A stretch of 64,000 nt of DNA from Halarcobacter sp. (GCF_963676935.1 NZ_OY781470.1:2638680-2702679), one strand, 5' to 3'; counted from the first letter of the stretch, positions 49,401-55,471 are shown. The notes: generated by a model from the sequence alone, not told the origin. Made by a program: numbers and translations.

Positions 49401-52400
49401 GTGTCTGTGTCTGTATCTGTATCCGTGTCAGTGTCGGTATCTGTGTCTGTATCCGTGTCAGTGTCTGTGTCAGTATCAGTATCTGTATCCGTATCTGTGT
49501 CCGTATCTGTGTCCGTATCTGTGTCCGTATCTGTGTCAGTGTCTGTATCTGTGTCCGTATCAGTGTCCGTATCAGTGTCAGTGTCTGTATCTGTATCTGT
49601 ATCCGTGTCAGTGTCTGTATCCGTATCAGTGTCTGTATCTGTATCAGTATCTGTATCCGTGTCAGTGTCCGTATCTGTGTCTGTGTCTGTATCCGTATCA
49701 GTGTCTGTATCTGTATCAGTATCTGTATCCGTGTCAGTGTCCGTATCTGTATCCGTGTCTGTATCTGTGTCTGTATCTGTGTCAGTGTCTGTATCTGTGT
49801 CAGTGTCTGTATCTGTGTCTGTGTCTGTATCTGTATCTGTGTCAGTGTCTGTATCTGTGTCCGTATCAGTGTCCGTATCAGTGTCAGTGTCTGTATCTGT
49901 ATCTGTATCCGTGTCAGTGTCCGTATCTGTGTCTGTGTCTGTATCCGTATCAGTGTCTGTATCCGTATCAGTGTCTGTATCTGTATCAGTATCTGTATCC
50001 GTGTCAGTATCCGTATCTGTGTCTGTATCTGTATCCGTGTCAGTGTCCGTATCTGTGTCTGTGTCTGTATCCGTGTCAGTATCCGTATCTGTGTCTGTAT
50101 CTGTATCCGTGTCAGTGTCGGTATCTGTGTCTGTATCCGTGTCAGTATCTGTGTCCGTATCAGTATCAGTGTCTGTATCTGTGTCAGTGTCAGTATCTGT
50201 ATCCGTGTCTGTATCAGTATCTGTGTCTGTATCTGTGTCTGTATCTGTGTCAGTGTCTGTATCTGTGTCAGTGTCTGTATCTGTGTCTGTGTCTGTATCT
50301 GTATCTGTGTCAGTGTCTGTATCTGTGTCCGTATCAGTGTCCGTATCAGTGTCAGTGTCTGTATCTGTATCTGTATCCGTGTCAGTGTCCGTATCTGTGT
50401 CTGTGTCTGTATCCGTATCAGTGTCTGTATCCGTATCAGTGTCTGTATCTGTATCAGTATCTGTATCCGTGTCAGTATCCGTATCTGTGTCTGTATCTGT
50501 ATCCGTGTCAGTGTCCGTATCTGTGTCTGTGTCTGTATCCGTGTCAGTATCCGTATCTGTGTCTGTATCTGTATCCGTATCAGTGTCTGTGTCCGTATCC
50601 GTGTCTGTATCTGTATCTGTGTCTGTGTCAGTGTCCGTATCAGTGTCAGTATCTGTATCCGTATCTGTGTCAGTGTCCGTATCTGTGTCAGTGTCCGTAT
50701 CAGTGTCAGTATCTGTGTCAGTGTCCGTATCTGTATCCGTATCTGTATCCGTGTCTGTATCCGTGTCAGTGTCCGTATCTGTATCCGTATCTGTGTCAGT
50801 ATCCGTATCTGTGTCTGTATCTGTATCCGTATCAGTGTCTGTATCCGTATCAGTGTCTGTGTCCGTATCCGTGTCTGTATCTGTATCTGTGTCTGTGTCA
50901 GTGTCCGTATCTGTATCCGTATCTGTGTCAGTGTCAGTATCTGTGTCAGTGTCCGTATCAGTATCTGTGTCTGTATCAGTGTCAGTGTCAGTATCTGTGT
51001 CAGTGTCCGTATCTGTATCAGTATCTGTATCTGTATCTGTGTCAGTGTCCGTATCTGTATCTGTGTCTGTATCTGTGTCTGTATCTGTATCAGTGTCTGT
51101 ATCTGTATCAGTGTCAGTATCCGTATCTGTGTCTGTATCAGTATCTGTGTCTGTGTCAGTGTCTGTGTCTGTGTCTGTATCTGTATCCGTGTCAGTGTCG
51201 GTATCTGTGTCTGTATCCGTGTCAGTGTCTGTGTCAGTATCAGTATCTGTATCCGTATCTGTATCCGTATCTGTGTCCGTATCTGTGTCAGTATCGGTAT
51301 CTGTGTCGGTATCAGTATCAGTGTCTGTGTCTGTATCTGTGTCAGTATCAGTATCTGTGTCCGTATCAGTATCAGTGTCTGTATCTGTGTCAGTGTCAGT
51401 GTCAGTATCTGTATCCGTGTCTGTATCTGTATCTGTGTCTGTATCTGTGTCAGTGTCTGTATCTGTATCAGTGTCTGTGTCAGTGTCTGTATCTGTATCT
51501 GTATCTGTATCTGTATCTGTGTCTGTATCCGTATCAGTATCTGTGTCTGTATCTGTGTCTGTGTCAGTGTCCGTATCAGTGTCAGTATCTGTGTCAGTGT
51601 CTGTATCTGTGTCAGTGTCCGTATCCGTATCAGTGTCTGTGTCTGTGTCTGTGTCGGTATCTGTGTCAGTGTCAGTATCTGTATCTGTGTCAGTATCTGT
51701 ATCTGTGTCAGTATCTGTGTCTGTGTCTGTGTCAGTGTCAGTATCTGTGTCTGTGTCAGTGTCAGTATCTGTGTCTGTGTCTGTATCCGTATCAGTGTCT
51801 GTATCTGTATCAGTATCTGTATCAGTATCTGTATCAGTATCTGTATCCGTGTCAGTGTCCGTATCTGTGTCTGTATCTGTGTCTGTATCTGTATCAGTAT
51901 CTGTATCAGTGTCTGTATCTGTATCAGTATCTGTATCCGTGTCAGTGTCCGTATCTGTGTCTGTATCAGTGTCCGTATCTGTGTCTGTGTCTGTATCTGT
52001 ATCAGTATCTGTATCCGTGTCAGTGTCCGTATCTGTGTCTGTATCTGTGTCTGTATCAGTATCTGTATCTGTATCTGTGTCTGTATCTGTGTCTGTGTCT
52101 GTATCTGTGTCTGTATCAGTATCTGTGTCAGTATCTGTATCCGTATCAGTATCTGTATCTGTGTCAGTATCAGTATCAGTGTCTGTATCTGTGTCTGTAT
52201 CTGTGTCTGTGTCAGTGTCTGTATCTGTGTCAGTATCTGTATCTGTGTCAGTGTCTGTGTCTGTATCCGTATCTGTGTCTGTATCCGTATCAGTATCTGT
52301 GTCTGTATCTGTGTCTGTATCTGTGTCCGTATCTGTGTCTGTATCCGTATCTGTGTCTGTATCAGTATCTGTATCTGTATCTGTATCTGTGTCCGTATCT

Positions 52401-53656
52401 GTATCTGTATCTGTGTCAGTGTCCGTATCAGTATCTGTATCTGTATCAGTATCTGTGTCAGTATCTGTGTCCGTATCAGTATCTGTATCTGTGTCAGTGT
52501 CTGTATCTGTGTCAGTATCTGTGTCTGTATCTGTGTCAGTGTCTGTATCAGTGTCCGTATCCGTATCAGTGTCTGTGTCTGTATCTGTATCTGTGTCTGT
52601 ATCAGTGTCTGTATCTGTGTCTGTGTCAGTGTCTGTATCTGTGTCAGTGTCTGTGTCTGTATCTGTATCTGTGTCTGTATCCGTATCAGTATCCGTATCA
52701 GTATCTGTGTCTGTATCTGTATCTGTGTCAGTGTCTGTATCTGTATCTGTATCTGTGTCTGTATCTGTGTCTGTATCAGTATCTGTGTCTGTATCTGTGT
52801 CCGTATCAGTATCTGTATCTGTGTCTGTGTCCGTATCTGTATCCGTATCCGTATCAGTGTCCGTATCTGTATCCGTGTCAGTGTCCGTATCTGTATCTGT
52901 ATCTGTGTCTGTATCCGTATCTGTATCCGTATCTGTATCCGTATCTGTGTCTGTATCTGTGTCCGTATCTGTATCTGTGTCAGTGTCCGTATCAGTGTCA
53001 GTATCAGTATCTGTATCTGTATCCGTATCTGTGTCTGTGTCTGTGTCCGTATCTGTATCCGTGTCTGTGTCTGTGTCTATATCTGTATCATTATCTGTAT
53101 CACTGTCTGACTCTAGCCTAATACCTCTTTCTGTAGTCTCTGCAGGAGTTGCATCTTGTGTTGTATCATCTTCAATAAATAATGTTCCATCACTTAAGAT
53201 TTCACCAGCTGCTGCTGCATCTAATTGTTCTACTAATGCCCCAAAGTTATCTATGATTGAACCATCTAAGTCTGCAAGAGAACTAACCGCTAAGCTCTCT
53301 TTTAATGCTTCAATAATTTCACCGCTTTTAAATTCTGGATTAGAAACTGCTTCTAAAATTTCTTTTTCACCATCAGTTGTTGCAGAAACACCTAATGCTG
53401 TATTTAAAGCAAATATATCATCAGGCTTATTATTCTTTATAAGCCCTGCCATATTGTCTAAAGAAACTTCGTATCTCTGCCCATTTTCAAGTAAAAATAG
53501 CTTAATTGTTTCTTCTTCATTTGCAAGAGAGAAAGTATATTTGTCAGCCCCTAAGAAGTAGAATTGTTCACCCTCTAAAGGTTTCAATTCCATTCCATTG
53601 GTAACTAATTTTTCTTCTAGTTCACCATTTATATGTCTTATAATCAGTTTCATCAT
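37436..53656 (-). CDS. Giant RTX/VWA surface adhesin with ~1,235 Thr-Asp repeats
   Basis: 5,406 residues, exported by type I secretion. Order: N-terminal retention-like region (1-180) with an AAAAGE site at 147-152 resembling LapG cleavage sites; Asp/Ser/Thr lead-in; uninterrupted Thr-Asp stalk (194-2664). Then come VCBS-like domains (near 2810 and 3145), a duplicated ~155-residue unknown domain (about 2943-3096 and 4529-4686), a DUF4114-like domain (about 3290-3456), a lectin-like sandwich (about 3466-3656) and a Calx-beta-like domain (about 3780-3900). A von Willebrand A domain (about 4083-4283) has MIDAS motif DISGSMG. RTX-type calcium repeats (about 4966-5073 and 5203-5296, units like GAGDDTINVG) and an uncleaved C-terminal export signal complete it. 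ATG-ATG: the second Met has better spacing to AAGGA. Domain borders are by eye. It resembles LapA/BapA-type biofilm adhesins. Confidence 0.92.
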   Translation of the reverse strand: MMKLIIRHINGELEEKLVTNGMELKPLEGEQFYFLGADKYTFSLANEEETIKLFLLENGQRYEVSLDNMAGLIKNNKPDDIFALNTALGVSATTDGEKEILEAVSNPEFKSGEIIEALKESLAVSSLADLDGSIIDNFGALVEQLDAAAAGEILSDGTLFIEDDTTQDATPAETTERGIRLESDSDTDNDTDIDTDTDTDTDTDTDTDTDTDTDTDTDTDTDTDTDTDTDTDTDTDTDTDTDTDTDTDTDTDTDTDTDTDTDTDTDTDTDTDTDTDTDTDTDTDTDTDTDTDTDTDTDTDTDTDTDTDTDTDTDTDTDTDTDTDTDTDTDTDTDTDTDTDTDTDTDTDTDTDTDTDTDTDTDTDTDTDTDTDTDTDTDTDTDTDTDTDTDTDTDTDTDTDTDTDTDTDTDTDTDTDTDTDTDTDTDTDTDTDTDTDTDTDTDTDTDTDTDTDTDTDTDTDTDTDTDTDTDTDTDTDTDTDTDTDTDTDTDTDTDTDTDTDTDTDTDTDTDTDTDTDTDTDTDTDTDTDTDTDTDTDTDTDTDTDTDTDTDTDTDTDTDTDTDTDTDTDTDTDTDTDTDTDTDTDTDTDTDTDTDTDTDTDTDTDTDTDTDTDTDTDTDTDTDTDTDTDTDTDTDTDTDTDTDTDTDTDTDTDTDTDTDTDTDTDTDTDTDTDTDTDTDTDTDTDTDTDTDTDTDTDTDTDTDTDTDTDTDTDTDTDTDTDTDTDTDTDTDTDTDTDTDTDTDTDTDTDTDTDTDTDTDTDTDTDTDTDTDTDTDTDTDTDTDTDTDTDTDTDTDTDTDTDTDTDTDTDTDTDTDTDTDTDTDTDTDTDTDTDTDTDTDTDTDTDTDTDTDTDTDTDTDTDTDTDTDTDTDTDTDTDTDTDTDTDTDTDTDTDTDTDTDTDTDTDTDTDTDTDTDTDTDTDTDTDTDTDTDTDTDTDTDTDTDTDTDTDTDTDTDTDTDTDTDTDTDTDTDTDTDTDTDTDTDTDTDTDTDTDTDTDTDTDTDTDTDTDTDTDTDTDTDTDTDTDTDTDTDTDTDTDTDTDTDTDTDTDTDTDTDTDTDTDTDTDTDTDTDTDTDTDTDTDTDTDTDTDTDTDTDTDTDTDTDTDTDTDTDTDTDTDTDTDTDTDTDTDTDTDTDTDTDTDTDTDTDTDTDTDTDTDTDTDTDTDTDTDTDTDTDTDTDTDTDTDTDTDTDTDTDTDTDTDTDTDTDTDTDTDTDTDTDTDTDTDTDTDTDTDTDTDTDTDTDTDTDTDTDTDTDTDTDTDTDTDTDTDTDTDTDTDTDTDTDTDTDTDTDTDTDTDTDTDTDTDTDTDTDTDTDTDTDTDTDTDTDTDTDTDTDTDTDTDTDTDTDTDTDTDTDTDTDTDTDTDTDTDTDTDTDTDTDTDTDTDTDTDTDTDTDTDTDTDTDTDTDTDTDTDTDTDTDTDTDTDTDTDTDTDTDTDTDTDTDTDTDTDTDTDTDTDTDTDTDTDTDTDTDTDTDTDTDTDTDTDTDTDTDTDTDTDTDTDTDTDTDTDTDTDTDTDTDTDTDTDTDTDTDTDTDTDTDTDTDTDTDTDTDTDTDTDTDTDTDTDTDTDTDTDTDTDTDTDTDTDTDTDTDTDTDTDTDTDTDTDTDTDTDTDTDTDTDTDTDTDTDTDTDTDTDTDTDTDTDTDTDTDTDTDTDTDTDTDTDTDTDTDTDTDTDTDTDTDTDTDTDTDTDTDTDTDTDTDTDTDTDTDTDTDTDTDTDTDTDTDTDTDTDTDTDTDTDTDTDTDTDTDTDTDTDTDTDTDTDTDTDTDTDTDTDTDTDTDTDTDTDTDTDTDTDTDTDTDTDTDTDTDTDTDTDTDTDTDTDTDTDTDTDTDTDTDTDTDTDTDTDTDTDTDTDTDTDTDTDTDTDTDTDTDTDTDTDTDTDTDTDTDTDTDTDTDTDTDTDTDTDTDTDTDTDTDTDTDTDTDTDTDTDTDTDTDTDTDTDTDTDTDTDTDTDTDTDTDTDTDTDTDTDTDTDTDTDTDTDTDTDTDTDTDTDTDTDTDTDTDTDTDTDTDTDTDTDTDTDTDTDTDTDTDTDTDTDTDTDTDTDTDTDTDTDTDTDTDTDTDTDTDTDTDTDTDTDTDTDTDTDTDTDTDTDTDTDTDTDTDTDTDTDTDTDTDTDTDTDTDTDTDTDTDTDTDTDTDTDTDTDTDTDTDTDTDTDTDTDTDTDTDTDTDTDTDTDTDTDTDTDTDTDTDTDTDTDTDTDTDTDTDTDTDTDTDTDTDTDTDTDTDTDTDTDTDTDTDTDTDTDTDTDTDTDTDTDTDTDTDTDTDTDTDTDTDTDTDTDTDTDTDTDTDTDTDTDTDTDTDTDTDTDTDTDTDTDTDTDTDTDTDTDTDTDTDTDTDTDTDTDTDTDTDTDTDTDTDTDTDTDTDTDTDTDTDTDTDTDTDTDTDTDTDTDTDTDTDTDTDTDTDTDTDTDTDTDTDTDTDTDTDTDTDTDTDTDTDTDTDTDTDTDTDTDTDTDTDTDTDTDTDTDTDTDTDTDTDTDTDTDTDTDTDTDTDTDTDTDTDTDTDTDTDTDTDTDTDTDTDTDTDTDTDTDTDTDTDTDTDTDTDTDTDTDTDTDTDTDTDTDTDTDTDTDTDTDTDTDTDTDTDTDTDTDTDTDTDTDTDTDTDTDTDTDTDTDTDTDTDTDTDTDTDTDTDTDTDTDTDTDTDTDTDTDTDTDTDTDTDDDIDAECDINFVDESTGDNDTPSSMPGISNVIVCMSDGTLVKIDNYEDDIKNYNDPQQYFADLEAKIPGSATVVDYIIKASSDSSSHGSEYWDKDGNNIDLPFDVDWIDWNDLKLFGGVKVDYEFLQSSLSSDGSVGGDNTGNNQIVTGNVLLNDENADVVTQIVMDGVVTNVPQDGTTVDVITEYGTLTIDMYGNYSYTVNNSLDEVDAMKDGDMIIDNITYVASNGTQSDEATLNIAINGKTDGTEPDIYPYTDEDNTANVVGSESTTVTIDISNVTNTNLGYSVKAYSNINDLSTEVDVSTVTGTNHDGFGVKGLPESENTNVNPANESEIGYDANDNISEGIVVSFDDDISSIDVSFGWIHSYDSGDGDGEHALIEFYKDGVKVGESIDFYKSSFTDTVDGPFTFETTNGESFDEVRFSTIGEGDDYLINSLTYTTISNAADAECDVVIAKEEGHEWVGVDNNTHTTNSPIEGIIASGNILSNDENVTSITEVTINGVTTAIPQDGSTVSINTAYGTITISSNGDYTYQVDDTNTTVDEMNIGDYIVDKIEYVSSNGIDSDDAAVGIIIKGTDDAPIIESISGNDQPIHTVNGLLDIDGDGNGDVVSPNDLLDRNGTPVFPTNNGNIEIDMGDGSSSLSIDYFGGNASYTNAFGYYTVDENGNYEAHIIYTDTGDMDGDGSNYDKFLDGINLGTLTNLSGEIGFFIIPNGTSLGITTSSSVTYDDVNGWQVDGNSVNAYATDNDLSTDGKDHAVMTVNPDGGLTIGFEDQSIGDKDYDDFVITIYPCETLGSATQTVLLEEDFEGITKDCKDSNFNKDWYVDHGTYGDDVLVSDDQNEWQMNDSGVEVRVDGGVHGLETANDSDTYIELDSHTKGVNSSITTEVDLGDSNDGFTLTFDYAPRPGNENSSDMQFTFAGYTVSINVDSAGNVTIDAPSGVEASIEPNGDWYSITATYSNVTGDSATLSFESTGNADTFGAYMDNIKLVGTDYSNENTILTDISLSDVDDTNLESATITLTNYQVGDVINTTGLPSGITIASNSVDGNGNLVVELTGTATKADYELALESLTFESSSENRTPRELEFVVFDGDKYSNTMEVTIDIGGCELNTYSKAVLNIVGPETVMEGDDAEGYKVTIDEAPETDLIVTVVTGHITTQDGDYIALTKDVTIKAGETSSEEFSVTTNNDTDADSGEKYSVSITSTSGGGFDKVEIGVGSVTTTILDNDSNLSIADTAAVVSEEGLDDGIKDDYQEASDYTGVDYTDVTDSSSYSGNINITTNGTNENTIEIDLSSLPTNLSSNSETIVWSYDISSGSENKAVAIGSNSEGEVIRVELNSGNTTVNTQGTSAPSTVSYEVTISQPLDHPVNSTEDTVSFDFDVTLSDGVYTPATGTISVTIEDDMPTSSDASIEINVSSQPVNLVFTLDISGSMGQSGDRLSKAIEAIEDLVAEYESQGKEVYTQLNTFSTTAQTPVSGWLDSETLSTELAKLSSGGYTNYEAALEQTEENYTTPTNGGNTYVYFLSDGVPTVELEDRTSNPDDTTYGYRQDCINGVTYNTGYLDANRLEAWEDFISNSANNIANVYAIGIDMDSDTYLKLISSNASVVDSDNLSANLIGTVVNETGSLDFSFGADGPADDLAFTWETPVVTGDDSSSISWNIIGGTLLVGTIAGEVVIKVEATDIDTDNPQYKITNLDSGIDIDNISIPYKVTDGDGDSVTSTLDITVNTPTIIEDTNVILCEDNVYTFTMNDFDNDATSIRIESLPLLGVLKIDGVEVESSDLPLEISKSDIEGGKLTFTPDINDSGRDEYNTTGLGDQESDYARFEFSSSDGSSWSSSSTVTIDVSPVADAPTLDIEGTITTTTTIDITNVNDTTGGYSVKAYDINGNETSVSIVTNTSHNGIGVDGTTYGGANQGDENEIGYDTNSSKSESLVVNFDNEVTSVDISFAWKHGYDYSSYSGETAVIEFYKDGVKVGESITHNGGTDTVDGPYTFQTTTGEEFDEIRFSSYGEGDDYLIHEITYNEVVTSESELTTQAGETIELNISSALTDLDGSESLARLVIDNLPEGTIISDGTNEFTSSGTNDSVDVLSWNLSSISLTLPSGIDEGSYELSIKSTSEESLKDQLDGTVACPLEADTEKTFTIIVEEVTNPNANTPIADIEVEYSKTITTNEVCTTGQDLGGIVDYLNNGSSAVNASTIIDLIEDQNGNTANVSQYTDPKYDDNLEFIHEGENDLLMHKDASYCGKQVIDIEDIDLKDSATYTGATATVIDSDDFMNSYKMSDNNTTEVIVKNGLGVNDAIEGTSGNDIVIIDGDMGEGTGTKVIPGDGNDLIAILGDIHGGYVNADGGTDILYLGKDASHYEIVWINFHEDFDGQIKDLDTGKILGFNNIEGIAFGDGSGINCNTTSTTTYQYIVSISAALADVSADETLSVVISGVPTGATLSSEVYTLVDNGDGTWTVTVPNSDTSISDDNIIMEVPSDTGDFNISVTATATTTDGTTAEFTDIEAVSDDIDADESISRIFDITSDITTGSGEDEISAGDDIRYYADINTGAGDDTINVGDDIKYHANINTGAGDDIINVGDDIKDNVKIDTGSGDDIINLGDEITGSAHIDMGDGYDTLSLDDEDTIDLVDIAQRIDNIEVIDLDNEKDQHLKIYIDELDDIDDIVDITDSDNDSLIIKGNDGDSIEFNDSDTWNKATDKTQIDGEDGEFYEYTSSTNPNISIFIEDQIDTDL
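45665..53077 (-). repeat. 7.4-kb hexanucleotide array encoding (Thr-Asp)n
   Basis: On the coding strand each unit is ACN-GAY. The length of 7,413 bases equals one leading Asp codon plus 1,235 units. Only third codon positions vary: all four Thr codons occur (ACA common, ACC rare) and both Asp codons are common, although the genome is AT-rich. No unit with a changed amino acid was noticed between the borders. Rare ACC-containing patches recur along the array at distances that are multiples of six, so it grew by duplicating blocks as well as single units. Exact unit number depends on the assembly. Confidence 0.93.
48241..49416 (-). repeat. Recent tandem block duplication inside the array
   Basis: The synonymous-codon pattern of 48241-48816 (576 bases) is repeated in 48817 to about 49416 with a few six-base insertions. 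A second such pair is offset by 468 bases (around 49801 and 50269). The identity covers silent positions, so it reflects copying of blocks and not selection on protein sequence. Confidence 0.75.
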
Positions 53657-53695
53657 AGATCCTTTGCGGTTTTATCTACTACCATCTTATAAGAA

Positions 53696-53716
53696 AAAAG
53701 TTTTTAATAAGTTTCT
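53696..53716. promoter_or_regulatory. Tandem direct repeats upstream of the adhesin gene
   Basis: AAAAGTTTTT (53696-53705) and ATAAGTTTCT (53707-53716) match the boxes before the TolC gene in 9 of 10 bases each, in the same orientation to the downstream gene, and begin 40 bases before the adhesin start (37 at TolC). A TATAAG -10-like box follows at 53687-53692 on the minus strand. The repeats touch the stop codon of the preceding gene. Confidence 0.55.
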
Positions 53717-53717
53717 T

Positions 53718-54425
53718 TTATTTATTTTTTACAAATTCTTTTATTCTTTCATAATCTTCTATAAAATCCACTTCTGCCCAAAAAGCACCTTTTATATCTT
53801 TTATATATACATTTTTACCTGTTTCAACTAGTGAATAAAAGACATCTTCCCACCACATATTGTATTCACCTTTATCAACCAAGTATTCTAATTGAGCTTT
53901 CATGATTTTTAAATCTTTTTTCTGAATCTTAGCTATACCTACGTATTCACCGGTAGTGTCTTCATTTTTTAATTCTTTTCCAAACTTTATTAGTTTATTA
54001 CCTTCCCAATAAAATCTATAATCGGCATCTTCAATCCTTGTGCTATCTGACAAAAAAACTGGAGATAAGTCTGTATTAATTAAATCTTGCAACATAGAAT
54101 CTTCTATAAATAAATCTGCATTTAAAATTATTAAATCATCATCTAATAAGTCATTTTTAGCGAACCACATAGAAGCAATAGAATTAGTAACTTTATAAAA
54201 TGGGTTTTTATATGTTTTATAATCAAAACCTTTTAAAGCTTCATGTATATACTTTTCCTGATATCCAACAACAATTGTAATATCTGTAATATTATTACGA
54301 TAAAAAAGTTCCATTGTTCTTCTTATTAAAGGTTTTCCTCCAACATCAACACACGATTTTGGATGATCTCCAAGATACCTACTAATTCTTGTTCCAACCC
54401 CTGCAGCTAAAATTAATACTTTCAT
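53718..54425 (-). CDS. LicC-like nucleotidyltransferase
   Basis: 235 residues. A sugar-phosphate/choline-phosphate nucleotidyltransferase fold: the opening LILAAGVGTRISRYLGDHPK, then the metal-binding LNADLFIED, and the LicC-subfamily NPFYKVTNSIASMWFA. LicC-type enzymes make CDP-choline; relatives activate phosphoethanolamine or aminoethylphosphonate. It lies 8 bases after a PLP-enzyme gene, a pairing also seen fused in FrbH-like proteins, suggesting a CDP-linked amino-alcohol or phosphonate. Substrate unproven. Last gene of the polymer operon, 61 bases before the adhesin gene. Confidence 0.82.
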   Translation of the reverse strand: MKVLILAAGVGTRISRYLGDHPKSCVDVGGKPLIRRTMELFYRNNITDITIVVGYQEKYIHEALKGFDYKTYKNPFYKVTNSIASMWFAKNDLLDDDLIILNADLFIEDSMLQDLINTDLSPVFLSDSTRIEDADYRFYWEGNKLIKFGKELKNEDTTGEYVGIAKIQKKDLKIMKAQLEYLVDKGEYNMWWEDVFYSLVETGKNVYIKDIKGAFWAEVDFIEDYERIKEFVKNK

Positions 54426-54433
54426 TACTTCTC

Positions 54434-55471
54434 CTATTTTAATAAATCTAAAATTTTTTGCATATTTTCATCATCAACAATTGAAAATCTAATACAATTC
54501 TCAAGACACTTTTGTTTAAAATCATATTTAATTAAAAATTTATTTTCTAACAATATATTTTTATGAAATTCATAATTTGATGATTTAAGTAATATAAAAT
54601 TTGCATATGTATCCATATATTTTATATCTTTTAATTGAGCAGATTTAAAAATTTGTTGCCACTTTTTAACTTGATTGACATTTTTTTCTAAAATTTTTTG
54701 GGCATTCTCTAAAACTTTTTTCCCTACTGTTCCTGCTAAATAATCAATCTCATCTATGGGTTTATATTTTCTAAGAAGTTCTATATTTTCAGGATTTGAA
54801 ATGGCATACCCCACTCTAGCCCCAGGAATTCCTAAGGCTTTTGAAAAGGTTCTTGTAATAATTAAATTTGGAAACTCTTTTATTAAACTTACAGTATCTA
54901 TATCTATATAATGAAAATATGCCTCATCTAATAAAAAGATTGTATCAGTCTTTAAAGTGTGTTTTGCAATAGCTTTTACCTCATCAAGAGTAAACATAGT
55001 TCCAGTAAAATTATGGGGATTTATAAGTGAGAATAATCTTGTATTTTTTGTAACTTTATCTATAATATCTTCAACTTTTGTAGTTGCATCATCTCTAAAT
55101 TCAACATATTTTTTCACTGCTTTTCTATGATAACTAAAAACATCATACATGGCAAAACTTGGGTTATAATATACTACTTCATCATTTTCATCAATAAATA
55201 CTTCAAATACATACTTTAGTGCTTGTTCGCTGCCTTGAGTGATAAGTAGATTATTAACATCAACTCCTACAAATTTTGCTAACTTCTCATATAAATCATA
55301 TAAGTCAGGATAGATCCTTAACATCTTCATATCTAAATCATTAAACATACCATCAATTGAATCAAAGGCACTAAAAGGGGGTTCATTTTTATCTAAACAA
55401 ACATATTGGTCTCTATCATTTTTTTCTAAAGGTGGTCTAAATAGTTTAGAAATATATTCACTGTTTCTCAT
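54434..55471 (-). CDS. HisC/CobD-like PLP-dependent aminotransferase or decarboxylase
   Basis: 345 residues of fold-type I, class I/II. The PLP lysine is in RTFSKALGIPGARVGY, with ligand motifs TQGSEQALK, NPHNFTG and LLDEAYFHY. Closest look is histidinol-phosphate aminotransferase and the CobD-type threonine-phosphate decarboxylases. Since no histidine genes surround it and a CDP-forming-type enzyme follows, decarboxylation or transamination of a phospho-amino acid or phosphonate is more likely than histidine synthesis. The reaction is not decidable from sequence. Confidence 0.8.
   Translation of the reverse strand: MRNSEYISKLFRPPLEKNDRDQYVCLDKNEPPFSAFDSIDGMFNDLDMKMLRIYPDLYDLYEKLAKFVGVDVNNLLITQGSEQALKYVFEVFIDENDEVVYYNPSFAMYDVFSYHRKAVKKYVEFRDDATTKVEDIIDKVTKNTRLFSLINPHNFTGTMFTLDEVKAIAKHTLKTDTIFLLDEAYFHYIDIDTVSLIKEFPNLIITRTFSKALGIPGARVGYAISNPENIELLRKYKPIDEIDYLAGTVGKKVLENAQKILEKNVNQVKKWQQIFKSAQLKDIKYMDTYANFILLKSSNYEFHKNILLENKFLIKYDFKQKCLENCIRFSIVDDENMQKILDLLK

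Noticed and set aside
45665-53077. A CRISPR array or non-coding satellite
   Set aside because: There are no spacers, the unit is six bases and the frame is kept through the whole array within one gene.
45681-53561. A 2,626-codon plus-strand open frame reading Ser-Val repeats
   Set aside because: It is the exact antisense of the Thr-Asp array. The hexamer cannot form stop codons in this frame, so it stays open by composition. It has no ribosome site or homologous ends.
37436-53656. An RTX toxin instead of an adhesin
   Set aside because: No pore-forming or acylation segment and no hlyC-like gene; few RTX repeats, but VWA, lectin-like and Ig-like domains and a long stalk.
54434-55471. Housekeeping HisC
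   Set aside because: Possible by family, but the surrounding operon has no histidine genes and the adjacent LicC-like gene points elsewhere; left open.
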